Positions 20,445-28,805 of a DNA stretch of 64,000 bases are shown here, one piece after another. Location: contig NZ_CP050137.1 of the NCBI RefSeq assembly GCF_013344685.1, positions 496,001 to 560,000 of the forward strand, given 5' to 3'. Below the pieces are notes generated by a model that was not told the DNA's origin, ran no database searches, and saw nothing but the letters and a program-made list of their open reading frames with translations. A program made the translations under genes and the position numbers. The DNA comes from Sphingomonas sp. CL5.1 (GTDB lineage Bacteria > Pseudomonadota > Alphaproteobacteria > Sphingomonadales > Sphingomonadaceae). The number at the start of each line of letters is the position of its first letter. Position 1 is the stretch's first letter.

Positions 20445-20927
20445 TCAGGCGAGACGGTCGGCGAGCAACGCGGCCAGCGCCTCGCATCCGGCCGCATCCT
20501 CGCCGTCAAACCGCCCGGCATGCGGGCTGTCGAGATCGAGCACCCCGATCAGCCGCTCCCCGGTGACGATCGGCACCACCAGTTCGGATGCGCTCGCCGC
20601 GTCGCAGGCGATATGGCCGGCGAAGGCGTTGACGTCCGCCACGAGCTGCGTCCGCCGCGTCTCCGCCGCCGTGCCGCATACTCCCGTTCCGAGCGGGATG
20701 CGGATGCACGCCGGCTTTCCCTGGAACGGCCCCAGCACCAGCTCGTCCCCGGCCATGCGATAGAAGCCGGCCCAGTTGAGATCGGGCAGATATTGCCACA
20801 GCAGCGCCGCCGCATTGGCCATGTTGGCGATCGCATCCGGCTCACCGGCGGTCAGCGCATCGAGCGCGGCGGCAAGCTCGCGATACAATTCGGCCTTGGA
20901 GCCGGCGGCGATGTCGAAATGATACAT
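20445..20927 (-). CDS. msrC: Free methionine-(R)-sulfoxide reductase, GAF domain
   Basis: This enzyme reduces free methionine-R-sulfoxide using thioredoxin. The 160-residue protein is a single GAF domain with three conserved cysteines C74 (KPACIRIP), C84 (GVCGTA) and C108 (HIACDAAS), spaced exactly as in the E. coli enzyme (10 and 24 residues apart). WAGFYR and LGPFQGKPAC are further family marks. It is followed by no obvious operon partner; arfB upstream starts a separate unit. It complements MsrA, which is also in the window. Confidence 0.93.
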   Translation of the reverse strand: MYHFDIAAGSKAELYRELAAALDALTAGEPDAIANMANAAALLWQYLPDLNWAGFYRMAGDELVLGPFQGKPACIRIPLGTGVCGTAAETRRTQLVADVNAFAGHIACDAASASELVVPIVTGERLIGVLDLDSPHAGRFDGEDAAGCEALAALLADRLA

Positions 20928-20953
20928 GCCGCCGATCTAGGACGGCGCGGCGA

Positions 20954-21352
20954 TTAGTCCAGCCGCACCTTGCCGCGCCCGGCCTTGACGGCGCTGCGCC
21001 CCTTCTTCTCGTCGACGCGGCGGGCCTTGGCGGCGCGGCTCGGCCTGGTCTTGACCCGCCGCGCCTCGCGCTCCTCCGCCCGCGCGAGCAGCTCGGCGAG
21101 CCGCTCGCGCGCATCGGCGCGGTTCGCCTCCTGCGTGCGATAGCGGCGCGCGGTGAGCACCAGCACGCCGCCGCTCGTCAGCCGCGATCCGGCCAGCACC
21201 CTGAGCCGCCGATAGGTCTCCGGATGCAGCCCGAGCGCATAGACGTTGACGCGAAGCTGGCAGGCGGTGGCGACCTTGTTGACGTTCTGCCCGCCCGGCC
21301 CGGTCGCGGCGAGGAAGCGTTCCTCGATCGCCTCCTCAGGCACCGGGATCAT
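20954..21352 (-). CDS. arfB: Alternative ribosome-rescue factor ArfB (peptidyl-tRNA hydrolase, YaeJ family)
   Basis: ArfB enters stalled ribosomes and hydrolyses the peptidyl-tRNA. The 132-residue protein has the class I release-factor catalytic motif GGQ (G20-G21-Q22 in ATGPGGQNVNKVAT) and, instead of codon-recognition domains, a basic C-terminal tail (KARRVDEKKGRSAVKAGRGK) that would occupy the empty mRNA channel. Its start overlaps the upstream RluA-family gene by 17 bases, so the two are translated together. Confidence 0.93.
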   Translation of the reverse strand: MIPVPEEAIEERFLAATGPGGQNVNKVATACQLRVNVYALGLHPETYRRLRVLAGSRLTSGGVLVLTARRYRTQEANRADARERLAELLARAEEREARRVKTRPSRAAKARRVDEKKGRSAVKAGRGKVRLD

Positions 21353-21995
21353 CGAACCCCGTCCTGGCGAAGCGTTCCGGCCACGGCGCGGTCGCGGCGA
21401 TATCCTCCTTGCCGGCGCGCGGCACGACCAGTCCGGCGGCGTGGAGCATCATCCCCGCCGGATGCGCCGCGCCATAGGTCGGGTCGCCGGTGACGGCATG
21501 GCCCAGCCCCTCCAGCGCATGGACGCGGATCTGGTGGGTGCGGCCGGTCGCCGGGCGGAACTCGACCAGCGCGCGTCCGTCACGCGTATCGAGCAGCCGC
21601 CACGCGGTGCGCGCCGCCTTGCCTTTCGGATCGCCCGTCATCCACCAGCCGCGCTCGCGCGTGGAGACCTTGGCGAGCGGCAGGTCGATCTCGCCCGCCT
21701 CGCCCGCCGGCACGCCGTCCAGCACCGCGAGATAGCGCTTCGCCACCGCCCCGGCCTCGAACGCCTGCTGGAAGCGCGCATGCGCCTTGGGGTTGCGCGA
21801 CAGCAGCAGGCAGCCGCTGGTGTCGCGATCGAGCCGGTGCACCGGCTGCGGCCAGCGGCGGAAGCCGAAGGTCAGCGCGGCGAGGTGATTCTCCAGGCTG
21901 ATCGCGCCGTCGCGCGGCCGATCGACCGGCAGGCCCGCGGGCTTGTCGATCACCAACGCCTCGCCGTCGAGGAAGAGCACCCGGTCGCCCAGCAT
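21336..21995 (-). CDS. RluA-family RNA pseudouridine synthase
   Basis: This enzyme isomerises specific uridines in rRNA or tRNA to pseudouridine. The catalytic motif HRLDRDTSG, with the nucleophilic aspartate, and the later ATGRTHQIRVH and GHAVTGDPTYG segments are clear. No S4 domain is present, so it is the short RluA-like type. The start MLGDRVLFLDGEALVIDKPA at 21995 (219 residues) is preferred because upstream codons run into the promoter of the divergent gene. Its exact target base cannot be told. Confidence 0.88.
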   Translation of the reverse strand: MLGDRVLFLDGEALVIDKPAGLPVDRPRDGAISLENHLAALTFGFRRWPQPVHRLDRDTSGCLLLSRNPKAHARFQQAFEAGAVAKRYLAVLDGVPAGEAGEIDLPLAKVSTRERGWWMTGDPKGKAARTAWRLLDTRDGRALVEFRPATGRTHQIRVHALEGLGHAVTGDPTYGAAHPAGMMLHAAGLVVPRAGKEDIAATAPWPERFARTGFDDPGA

Positions 21996-22040
21996 GAGCG
22001 GCCCCTTGCCACCAAGCGGTCGCGGAGGCCAGAGGGGGGC

Positions 22041-22709
22041 ATGACATGGCGCGGCTTTCTCCTCCTTTTCCTCCTCGTCGCGTCGCCGGTGGAGGCGCAG
22101 GTGTGCGGCGGCGCCAGCGCGATCGTGATGAGCGACGGCCGCGCGCTGGGGCATCTTCCTTATGGCGATGTCGCGAGCCGCGATCTGGTCGCCGCGCCGC
22201 CGGGGGTGGCGATCCTCGGCACCTGCCGGCTGCGGCCGGAGGCGATGGCCGCGCTCCAGCGGCTGCTCGCGGCGGCGGCGGGCGATCCGAAGGTGGAAGG
22301 GCGGCTCTACGCGCTATCCTGCCATCGCTCGATCGAATCGCAGGAGGCGACCTTCTGCAAGCCGCGCGCCGAGGCGAGCGACGGCGCCCGCTCGATCTCG
22401 GTCGCGCCGCCGGGGCATAGCGAGCATGGCACCGGCTATGCGCTGGACTTCACGGTGCGCCCGGCGGACGGCTGCCGCGACGCGGAGGCGTGCATGGCGG
22501 CCAGGCCCGCCTTCCGCTGGCTGCGCGAGAACGCGCCGCACTTCGGCTTCGAGCTGTCCTTCCCGCCCGGCAACGTGCAGCATGTGAAGTGGGAGCCGTG
22601 GCACTGGCGCTGGGTCGGCGCCAGCGCGAACGAGCCGGGCGCGGCCCGCGCGCGCTTCATCTTCGCGCGGGCGCGCCGCGAGTTCCCGGCCGATCCGGCG
22701 ATCAGATAG
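22041..22709 (+). CDS. Exported VanY-like D-alanyl-D-alanine carboxypeptidase (M15 family)
   Basis: This is a 222-residue periplasmic peptidoglycan peptidase candidate. The start at 22041 follows an AGAGGGGGG ribosome-binding site and gives a signal peptide (MTWRGFLLLFLLVASPVEA). The M15 zinc signature is present: S-x-H-x2-G-x-A-x-D in GHSEHGTGYALDFTV and E-x-W-H-W in WEPWHWRWVG. It cleaves or trims stem peptides by family analogy. It is divergent from the RluA-family gene with a 45-base gap and convergent with wrbA. Confidence 0.85.
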   Translation: MTWRGFLLLFLLVASPVEAQVCGGASAIVMSDGRALGHLPYGDVASRDLVAAPPGVAILGTCRLRPEAMAALQRLLAAAAGDPKVEGRLYALSCHRSIESQEATFCKPRAEASDGARSISVAPPGHSEHGTGYALDFTVRPADGCRDAEACMAARPAFRWLRENAPHFGFELSFPPGNVQHVKWEPWHWRWVGASANEPGAARARFIFARARREFPADPAIR

Positions 22710-22734
22710 GCCCCTCCCCGACGGGAAAGGGCCT
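22708..22734. terminator. Hairpin between convergent VanY-like gene and wrbA
   Basis: The arms AGGCCC/GGGCCT enclose an inner TCCC-CGAC-GGGA stem with a small bulge, and the hairpin begins on the TAG stop codon of the VanY-like gene. There is no T-run, so it is a weak bidirectional terminator candidate. Confidence 0.4.
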
Positions 22735-22742
22735 TGTCCGGC

Positions 22743-23345
22743 TCACCCCTTCAGCTTCGCCGCCGTCTCGGCGATGCGGCGGCCCAGATAGCGCGCGCCG
22801 GCAAGCTCCTCCTCGCCCGGCTGGCGGCTGCCGTCGCCGCCCGCGATCGTCGTCGCGCCATAAGGCGCGCCGCCGACCACCTTGTCGATAGCCATCTGCT
22901 CCTTGAAGCCGTAATCGAGGCCGACGATCGTCATGCCGTGATGCAACAGGTTGGTGATGATCGAGAAAAGCGTCGTCTCCTGGCCGCCGTGCTGGCTGCC
23001 GGTGGACGTGAACGCGCCGCCGACCTTGCCGATCAGCCCGCCGCGCGCCCACAGGCCGCCTGCCGTGTCCCAGAAGGCCGCCATCTGGCTCGGCATCCGG
23101 CCGAAGCGGGTCGGCGCGCCGACGATCACCGCGTCATATTCGGCCATCGCGTCCGGCCCCTCGATCATCGGATGCGCGGTGTCGGTCTTGAAATGCGCGG
23201 CCTTCACCACTTCGGCCGGGGCGGTTTCGGGAACGCGGCGGATGTCCACCTCGGCGCCGGCCGAACGCGCGCCTTCCGCCATCGCGTCGGCCATCTGCTC
23301 GATATGGCCGTAGGACGAATAATAAAGCACCAGAACCTTGGTCAT
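22743..23345 (-). CDS. wrbA: NAD(P)H:quinone oxidoreductase, WrbA family flavoprotein
   Basis: WrbA is an FMN-dependent two-electron quinone reductase that protects against quinone and oxidative stress. The 200-residue protein begins [20 protein letters not shown] (flavodoxin-like phosphate loop), has [13 protein letters not shown] and the FMN/active-site segment [15 protein letters not shown]. The start at 23345 has GGAG eight bases upstream. It lies 64 bases after the pirin gene in the same direction, so both are likely under the LysR-type regulator upstream. Confidence 0.94.
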   Translation of the reverse strand: MTKVLVLYYSSYGHIEQMADAMAEGARSAGAEVDIRRVPETAPAEVVKAAHFKTDTAHPMIEGPDAMAEYDAVIVGAPTRFGRMPSQMAAFWDTAGGLWARGGLIGKVGGAFTSTGSQHGGQETTLFSIITNLLHHGMTIVGLDYGFKEQMAIDKVVGGAPYGATTIAGGDGSRQPGEEELAGARYLGRRIAETAAKLKG

Positions 23346-23409
23346 CGCATTTGCTCCATGCTGGAAAGGGGGTGCCGCCCGGCGGGGAAGCCGGGCGGCG
23401 GGGGAGAGG

Positions 23410-24147
23410 TTATTCCGAATCGACCAGCACGATTTCCGCGTCATCCTGCGCGACGATCGTGAAAGAACGGCCACCGGAGAGCGCCGCGCCGTCGCGCGCG
23501 GCGAACGACTCGCCGTCGATCGTGATCCGCCCGGTGGCGGGGACGAGATAGGCATGCCGCCCCTCGCCCAGATCATAGGTGAGCGATTCGCCCGCCTTCA
23601 GCGTCGCGCCCAGCACGCGGGCGTCGGCGCGGATCGGCAGCGCGTCCGCATCCTCCGCGAAGCCGCTCGCCAGCGTGACGAAGCGGCCGGAACGGTCGCC
23701 CTTGGGAAAGGGCTTGGCGCCCCAGCTCGGGCTGCCGCCGGTCGCGCGAGGCATGATCCAGATCTGGAACAGCGTCGCCGCCTCGTCCTCCAGGTTATAT
23801 TCGGCGTGGCGCACGCCGGAGCCGGCGCTCATCACCTGCACGTCGCCCGCCGCCGTGCGGCCGCGATTGCCCATCGAATCCTGATGGGTGATCGCCCCGC
23901 TGCGGACATAGGTGATGATCTCCATGTCGCGGTGCGGATGCGGCGGGAAGCCGGTCTGCGGCGCGATCCGGTCGTCGTTCCACACGCGGATCGCCCCCCA
24001 GCCCATGCGGCCCGGATCGTGATAGTCGGCGAAGGAGAAATGATGACGCGCGTCGAGCCAGCCGTGATCGGCGTGGCCGAGCGTGTCGAACGCGCGGCGC
24101 TCGATACCGCCGGATTTGATGCCGGAATTGATGATAGTGTCGGTCAT
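23410..24147 (-). CDS. Pirin family protein (bicupin)
   Basis: This 245-residue bicupin belongs to the YhaK/pirin group, members of which act as quercetin dioxygenases or redox sensors. The N-terminal cupin shows the metal-binding histidines in [15 protein letters not shown] and the [11 protein letters not shown] loop, with RHAEYN following. The ribosome-binding site GGAGG lies 5 bases before the ATG. It is first in a pirin-wrbA unit divergent from lysR, a common arrangement for quinone or electrophile response. Confidence 0.88.
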   Translation of the reverse strand: MTDTIINSGIKSGGIERRAFDTLGHADHGWLDARHHFSFADYHDPGRMGWGAIRVWNDDRIAPQTGFPPHPHRDMEIITYVRSGAITHQDSMGNRGRTAAGDVQVMSAGSGVRHAEYNLEDEAATLFQIWIMPRATGGSPSWGAKPFPKGDRSGRFVTLASGFAEDADALPIRADARVLGATLKAGESLTYDLGEGRHAYLVPATGRITIDGESFAARDGAALSGGRSFTIVAQDDAEIVLVDSE

Positions 24148-24201
24148 GGCAACCTCCATTTGCTTGACCGGAAGATAGGTCGGCACGATGGTCGCGAAAA
24201 T

Positions 24202-24227
24202 GGAAACGATTGAAACGGATCGTTTCC
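24202..24227. promoter_or_regulatory. Perfect inverted repeat, probable LysR-type operator
   Basis: GGAAACGAT and ATCGTTTCC are perfect 9-base inverted arms with an 8-base spacer, in the 96-base divergent promoter region between the pirin and lysR genes. A palindrome of this size and place fits a LysR-type activation/repression site controlling both directions. It sits 16 bases before the lysR start. Confidence 0.7.
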
Positions 24228-24243
24228 GAATATGGAGCATGGA

Positions 24244-25131
24244 ATGCGGCTACCCGACCTCGAAGCATGGGCGACCTTCGCCACCGTGGCGGATCACAGC
24301 TCGTTCAGCGCCGCCGCCGCCGCGATGGGCGTGTCAAAGGCGACGGTGTCCAAGACGGTCGCGCGGCTGGAGGCATCGCTCGGCCAGTCGCTGTTCCACC
24401 GCACCTCGCGCCGGCTGACGCTGACCGAGGCGGGCAAGCCGCTCGCCGAGCGCGCGCGGCGGATGCTGGCGGAGGCGGTGGCGGCGGAGGAAGCCGCGCA
24501 CGACGCCGCCTCCGCGCCCGCCGGGCGGGTGCGGCTCGCCGCGCCGATGACCTTCGGCGTCACCAATGTCGCGCCGCTGATCGCCGAGTTCCTCGGCGAG
24601 TATCCGGGGATCGAGATCGAGCTGGCGCTGTCCGACGCGCGGGTCGACATCGTCGCGGAGGGGTTCGATGTGGCACTGCGCATCGCCGACCTGCCGGACA
24701 GCTCGCTGCGCGCGCGGCGGCTGTGCAGCATCGCCAGCCATATCGCCGCCGCGCCGGCCTATCTGGAGCGATACGGCACGCCGCGCCATCCGGGGGAATT
24801 GGGCGCGCACCGGCTGCTCGGCTATACCAACATCACCGGTCCATGGCGCTTTCGCGGGCCGGGCGGCGCGGAGGTGGCGGTGCGCGCGGAGGGGCCGCTC
24901 GCGGCCAACAGCGGCGACGCGCTGATGCCCGCGCTGATCGCCGGGATCGGCATCGCGCGGCTGCCCGACTTCATCCTCGGCGACGCGCTGGCAGGCGGGC
25001 AGGTGGTGGAGATATTGCCCGAATGGCGGCCCGCGCCGGTCGGCCTGCACCTGCTCACCCCGCCCAGCCCGTTGCGTCCGGCGCGGGTGGAGGCGCTGAT
25101 CGCCTTCCTCGCCGAACGGCTGCGCGATTGA
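24244..25131 (+). CDS. LysR family transcriptional regulator
   Basis: This 295-residue regulator has an N-terminal winged helix-turn-helix (LEAWATFATVADHSSFSAAA then AMGVSKATVSKTVARLEASL) and a C-terminal effector-binding domain in two lobes (~90-295). The start MRLPDLEAW at 24244 is chosen over ATG 24232 because GGAG lies six bases upstream of it and nothing similar precedes the other. It is divergent from pirin-wrbA and probably regulates them and itself through the palindrome at 24202-24227. The inducer is unknown, with quinones or electrophiles plausible. Confidence 0.92.
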   Translation: MRLPDLEAWATFATVADHSSFSAAAAAMGVSKATVSKTVARLEASLGQSLFHRTSRRLTLTEAGKPLAERARRMLAEAVAAEEAAHDAASAPAGRVRLAAPMTFGVTNVAPLIAEFLGEYPGIEIELALSDARVDIVAEGFDVALRIADLPDSSLRARRLCSIASHIAAAPAYLERYGTPRHPGELGAHRLLGYTNITGPWRFRGPGGAEVAVRAEGPLAANSGDALMPALIAGIGIARLPDFILGDALAGGQVVEILPEWRPAPVGLHLLTPPSPLRPARVEALIAFLAERLRD

Positions 25132-25139
25132 GCGCGGCG

Positions 25140-25832
25140 ATGGAGCCGCCGCTGCTCGACCATGAGGAAGCCGTCCCGACCGGCGGCGCGCGACCGACGC
25201 ATCTGATGTGGGGCGCGGGGCTGATCGCGCTGGCAATCGCGGTCGCACTGGTGGCGGGGGTGATCCTCGCGCGTTATCCCTTCGGCTTCGACCGGGCGAT
25301 CGTGCTGGCGCTGCACGAGGTGGGGCCGGAATGGCTGCGCCATGCGGTGATCGACGTGACGGCGCTGGGCGGCGGGACGGTGCTGACCCTCGCCGTCGTC
25401 GCCACCGCCGGACTGCTGCTGGTGCGCCGATTGTGGCTGACGGCGGCGCTGGTGGTGACGGCGACGACGCTCGGCTCGATCGCGGTGGCGGCGATCAAGG
25501 CGGTCTTCGGCCGCCCGCGCCCCGATATCGTCGATCACGTCGTCGCGGCGAGCGGCTACAGCTTCCCGAGCGGTCACGCCGCCAACAGCGCGATCGTGTG
25601 GCTGACGATCGCCGCATTGGTGTCGCAGGTGACGCGGGGGCGTGCGACGCGCCGCTACATCGCCGCCGTCGCCGCGCTGCTGGTCGCGGCGATCGGGGCC
25701 AGCCGGGTGTATCTCGGCGTCCACTGGCCGTCCGACGTGCTCGCGGGGTGGAGCTTCGGGACGTTGTGGGCACTCGGCTGGTGGTCGATCGGCGCGAAGG
25801 CGCGGGAAGCGTTACTCGGCCAGCGCCAATAG
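25140..25832 (+). CDS. PAP2-family phosphatase (membrane)
   Basis: This 230-residue membrane protein carries the full PAP2 signature: K-x6-R-P in KAVFGRPRP, S-G-H in YSFPSGHAANSA, and S-R-x5-H-x3-D in SRVYLGVHWPSDVLAG. Five to six hydrophobic segments surround it. Such enzymes dephosphorylate lipid phosphates, for example phosphatidic acid, phosphatidylglycerol phosphate or undecaprenyl diphosphate; the substrate is not determinable here. It starts 8 bases after lysR, and its end overlaps the convergent CitE-like gene by 21 bases. Confidence 0.88.
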   Translation: MEPPLLDHEEAVPTGGARPTHLMWGAGLIALAIAVALVAGVILARYPFGFDRAIVLALHEVGPEWLRHAVIDVTALGGGTVLTLAVVATAGLLLVRRLWLTAALVVTATTLGSIAVAAIKAVFGRPRPDIVDHVVAASGYSFPSGHAANSAIVWLTIAALVSQVTRGRATRRYIAAVAALLVAAIGASRVYLGVHWPSDVLAGWSFGTLWALGWWSIGAKAREALLGQRQ

Positions 25833-26639
25833 CCGCCGCGCCGCCTTGAGGTGCGGCGCGTCGATCATCTTGCCGTCGAGCTGAAGCACGCCCGCGCCCG
25901 GATTGGCGGCGAACGCCCCCACCACCGCGCGGGCGTGGGCGACCTCCTCCGCGCTCGGCGTGAAGGCGGTGTTGATCACCGCCACCTGCGAGGGGTGGAT
26001 CGCCATCATCCCGGTGAACCCGTCGCGCCGCCCGCGCGCGGCATAGGCGGCGAGGCCGTCGAGATCGCGGAAATCGGGATAGACCGTCTCGATCGCCGGC
26101 ACGCCCGCCGCATGGGCACCGAACAGGGTAAGCGCGCGGACAACCTTATAGGGATCGGTATAGCTGCCGTCCGCCTCGCGGCTTCCCGTCGCGCCGACCG
26201 ATGCGGGCAGGTCCTCCGCGCCCCAGGTGAGGCCGGCGAGGCGATCGCCCTTGTAGCTGCCGAGCGTGAACACCGCGCGCGGCGTCTCGCTGGCGATCGG
26301 CAGCACCACGTAATCGCCCGGCAGCCGCGCGATCAGATCGTCAACCGACGCCTGCCCTTCAGCCTTGGGCAAGGTGATGCCGTCGACCGGCAGGCCGGCC
26401 AGCGCGGCAAGGTCGTCCGCCACCAGCGCCGAATCGAGCGGATTGACACGCACGAACAGCGCCGGCTCACCCGGCCGCCGCCCGACGAACGCGCGCACCG
26501 CCTCGCGCGCCGCGCCCTTGTTGGCGAGCGACACCGAATCCTCCAGATCGAGGATCAGCGCGTCCGCGCCCAGCCCGAGCGCCTTCTCCATCCGCTCCGG
26601 CCGGTCGCCCGGCACGAACAGCAGCGACCGCAGCCTCAT
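25812..26639 (-). CDS. HpcH/HpaI aldolase / CitE-like CoA ester lyase
   Basis: This 275-residue TIM-barrel lyase belongs to the citrate lyase beta/malyl-CoA lyase group. Typical motifs are RSLLFVPGDRPERMEKAL, the metal-binding acidic run DALILDLEDSV, RVNPLDS, and AIHPSQVAVINTAF near the end. Likely reactions are cleavage or formation of a C-C bond in (S)-citramalyl-, malyl- or methylmalyl-CoA type substrates, but no citrate lyase partners are nearby. It overlaps galE by 4 bases (ATGA), an odd pairing functionally. Confidence 0.88.
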   Translation of the reverse strand: MRLRSLLFVPGDRPERMEKALGLGADALILDLEDSVSLANKGAAREAVRAFVGRRPGEPALFVRVNPLDSALVADDLAALAGLPVDGITLPKAEGQASVDDLIARLPGDYVVLPIASETPRAVFTLGSYKGDRLAGLTWGAEDLPASVGATGSREADGSYTDPYKVVRALTLFGAHAAGVPAIETVYPDFRDLDGLAAYAARGRRDGFTGMMAIHPSQVAVINTAFTPSAEEVAHARAVVGAFAANPGAGVLQLDGKMIDAPHLKAARRLLALAE

Positions 26640-27634
26640 TTGCCCATCTCCGCCAGCTTCCGCTCCCACGCCAGCGCGTCGCGCACGATGCCGTCGAGAT
26701 CGGCGCGCTTCGGCCGCCACGGCAGCGCCGCGAGGATCGCGCGATTGTCCGCCACCAGTTCGGCCGGGTCCCCGGCGCGGCGGCCCTCGAAGCGGCGCTC
26801 GATCGTCATGTTGGTCACGCGGTCCACCGCATCGAGCACCTCCAGCACCGAGAAACCGCGACCATAGCCGCAATTGAGCGTATGGCTTTCCCCCGGCCGG
26901 GTGACCAGCAGCCCCAGCGCCGCGACATGCGCGTCGGCGAGATCGGAGACGTGGATATAGTCGCGCACCCCCGTCCCGTCGCGGGTCGGGAAATCGGTGC
27001 CGAACACGCCGACATGGCCGCGCCTGCCGGTCGCCGCCTCCACCGCGATCTTGATGAGATGGGTCGCGCCGATTGTCGACTGGCCGCTGCGCCCCTGCGG
27101 GTCGGCACCGGCGACGTTGAAGTAACGCAGCGCGCAATAATTGATCGGATGTGCCGCCGCCACGTCGCGCAGCATCGCCTCGGTCATCAGCTTCGACATG
27201 CCATAGGGGTTGATCGGCACGGTCGGGTCGCCTTCCGCCACCGGCACCTTGTCCGGCGTGCCATAGGTCGCGGCGGTCGAGGAGAAGATGAAGTGCGGCA
27301 CCCCTTCCAGCACCGCGCTCTCGATCAGGCTGCGCGAGGCGGCGGTGTTGTTGCGATAATATTTGAGCGGATCGGTCACCGATTCGGGCACCACCACCGA
27401 TCCGGCGAAGTGCATGATCGCGCGGACGCGATGCTCGCGGATCACCTCGCGGACGCGCGGGGCCTCCACCGCCATCTCGACCAGGATGGCGCGCGGATCG
27501 ACCGCCCAGGCGAATCCGGTGACGAGATTGTCCACCACCACCACCTCATGCCCCGCGTCGAGCAGCGCCAGCACCGCATGGCTGCCGATATAGCCCGCGC
27601 CGCCCGTCACCATCACCTTGCCGTCGAACGTCAT
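26636..27634 (-). CDS. galE: UDP-glucose 4-epimerase
   Basis: This NAD-dependent epimerase interconverts UDP-glucose and UDP-galactose for envelope polysaccharides. The 332-residue short-chain dehydrogenase fold has the Rossmann motif GGAGYIGSHAVLALLDAG, the active-site Ser/Thr in SSTAATYG and Y-x3-K in NPYGMSKLM, and the substrate-binding RYFNVAGADPQGRSGQ. Divergent from msrA, it is the first gene of a two-gene unit with the CitE-like lyase. Confidence 0.95.
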   Translation of the reverse strand: MTFDGKVMVTGGAGYIGSHAVLALLDAGHEVVVVDNLVTGFAWAVDPRAILVEMAVEAPRVREVIREHRVRAIMHFAGSVVVPESVTDPLKYYRNNTAASRSLIESAVLEGVPHFIFSSTAATYGTPDKVPVAEGDPTVPINPYGMSKLMTEAMLRDVAAAHPINYCALRYFNVAGADPQGRSGQSTIGATHLIKIAVEAATGRRGHVGVFGTDFPTRDGTGVRDYIHVSDLADAHVAALGLLVTRPGESHTLNCGYGRGFSVLEVLDAVDRVTNMTIERRFEGRRAGDPAELVADNRAILAALPWRPKRADLDGIVRDALAWERKLAEMGK

Positions 27635-27697
27635 CCGCCCACTCCTTTGCGCGGGCGTTAGCGGCTTCCTACATTGGCCGCAAAGGAGACATCAGCG

Positions 27698-28234
27698 ATG
27701 ACCGAATATGCGACCCTGGCCGGCGGCTGCTTCTGGTGCACGGAGGCGGTGTTCAACGACGTGATCGGGGTGGAATCGGTCGAGAGCGGCTATATCGGCG
27801 GCACCGCGCCTAACCCCACCTACAAACAGGTATGCGGCGGCGGCACGGGACATGCCGAGGCGATCCGCATCGGCTTCGATCCCGCGCGGGTGAGCTACGC
27901 CGACCTGCTCGACATCTTCTTCGCGACGCACGATCCGACGCAGCTCAACCGGCAGGGCAACGACATCGGCACGCAATATCGCTCCGCCATCTTCCCGATG
28001 AGCAACATGCAGGAGGAGCAGGCCAACGCGGCGATCGCGCGGGCGCAGGCCAATCACGACAAGCCGATCGTCACCACGATCGAATATGCCGACCAATGGT
28101 GGCCGGCGGAGGATTACCACCAGAACTATTGGGAGGGCGAAGGCCAGCGCAACCCCTATTGCATCGCCTCGATCCCGCCGAAATTGCAGAAGCTGCGCAA
28201 GAGCTTCGCGGCGCGGGCGAAGGCGATGGCTTGA
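27698..28234 (+). CDS. msrA: Peptide-methionine (S)-S-oxide reductase MsrA
   Basis: MsrA repairs methionine-S-sulfoxide in proteins. The 178-residue protein has the active-site GGCFWCTE (catalytic C11) at the very start, then the conserved GYIGG, the GTGHAEAIRI stretch, DPTQLNRQGNDIGTQYRS, and the late YHQNYW. The start at 27698 follows an AAGGAGAC ribosome-binding site and avoids the longer in-frame upstream ATG. Resolving cysteines beyond C14 appear limited (one near NPYCIAS). Confidence 0.95.
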   Translation: MTEYATLAGGCFWCTEAVFNDVIGVESVESGYIGGTAPNPTYKQVCGGGTGHAEAIRIGFDPARVSYADLLDIFFATHDPTQLNRQGNDIGTQYRSAIFPMSNMQEEQANAAIARAQANHDKPIVTTIEYADQWWPAEDYHQNYWEGEGQRNPYCIASIPPKLQKLRKSFAARAKAMA

Positions 28235-28256
28235 CGCAAACGGGCCGGTCAGCGCG

Positions 28257-28796
28257 TCACGGCCGGCCCAGTTCCTTGCGCATCCGCACCAGCGGCACCG
28301 GCGCGCCGCCACGATCGTCGGTAATCGCCTCGACCGGGCGATAGCCGCAGGCGGCATAGAGCGGTTGCCCGCTCATCGTCCCCATCAGCTCCACCGCCGA
28401 GAAGCCTTCCGCCGCCGCCGCGCGCTCGCATTCGTCGAGGATCATCCGCCCCACGCCGCGCCGCGCGAAATCCGGGTGCGTATACATCGCCCGCACCCGC
28501 GCCGCCTCATGCGCCGGATCAAGCAGGCGCGGCTCGCGCAGCCCCGCGCTGTGATCGCCGCCATACAGAGTCGCGCGCCGGCTCCATCCGCCGCTCCCCG
28601 CGAGCGCGCCGCCCTCCTCCACCACGAAATAGGTGCGATCGGCGACGAGCTGCGTGTCCAGCCCCATCACCGCGCGGCTGGCGACGATCTGCTCGGGCGA
28701 CAGGAAGCCACGCTGCAAGGTGTCGATCGCCAGCGCCATCAGCTCGCGCAGGGCGGGCAGATCGTCCTCGACGGCGAGGCGCAGGGTGAAGGTCAT
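28257..28796 (-). CDS. GNAT family N-acetyltransferase
   Basis: This is a 179-residue single GNAT domain with the acetyl-CoA pyrophosphate loop in RRGVGRMILDECERAA (R/Q-x2-G-x-G/A type) after strand RVRAMYTHPDF. A late YAACGYRPVE strand is also typical. Substrate unknown. It lies 9 bases downstream of the Sua5 gene and so belongs to the same unit. Confidence 0.88.
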   Translation of the reverse strand: MTFTLRLAVEDDLPALRELMALAIDTLQRGFLSPEQIVASRAVMGLDTQLVADRTYFVVEEGGALAGSGGWSRRATLYGGDHSAGLREPRLLDPAHEAARVRAMYTHPDFARRGVGRMILDECERAAAAEGFSAVELMGTMSGQPLYAACGYRPVEAITDDRGGAPVPLVRMRKELGRP

Positions 28797-28805
28797 GTCG
28801 TTCCT

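Noticed and set aside
28239..28270. GGGCCGG/CCGGCCC pair between msrA and the GNAT gene as terminator
   Set aside because: The arms are short, the loop is long, and the pair runs into the GNAT coding end without a T-run, so it is too weak to call.
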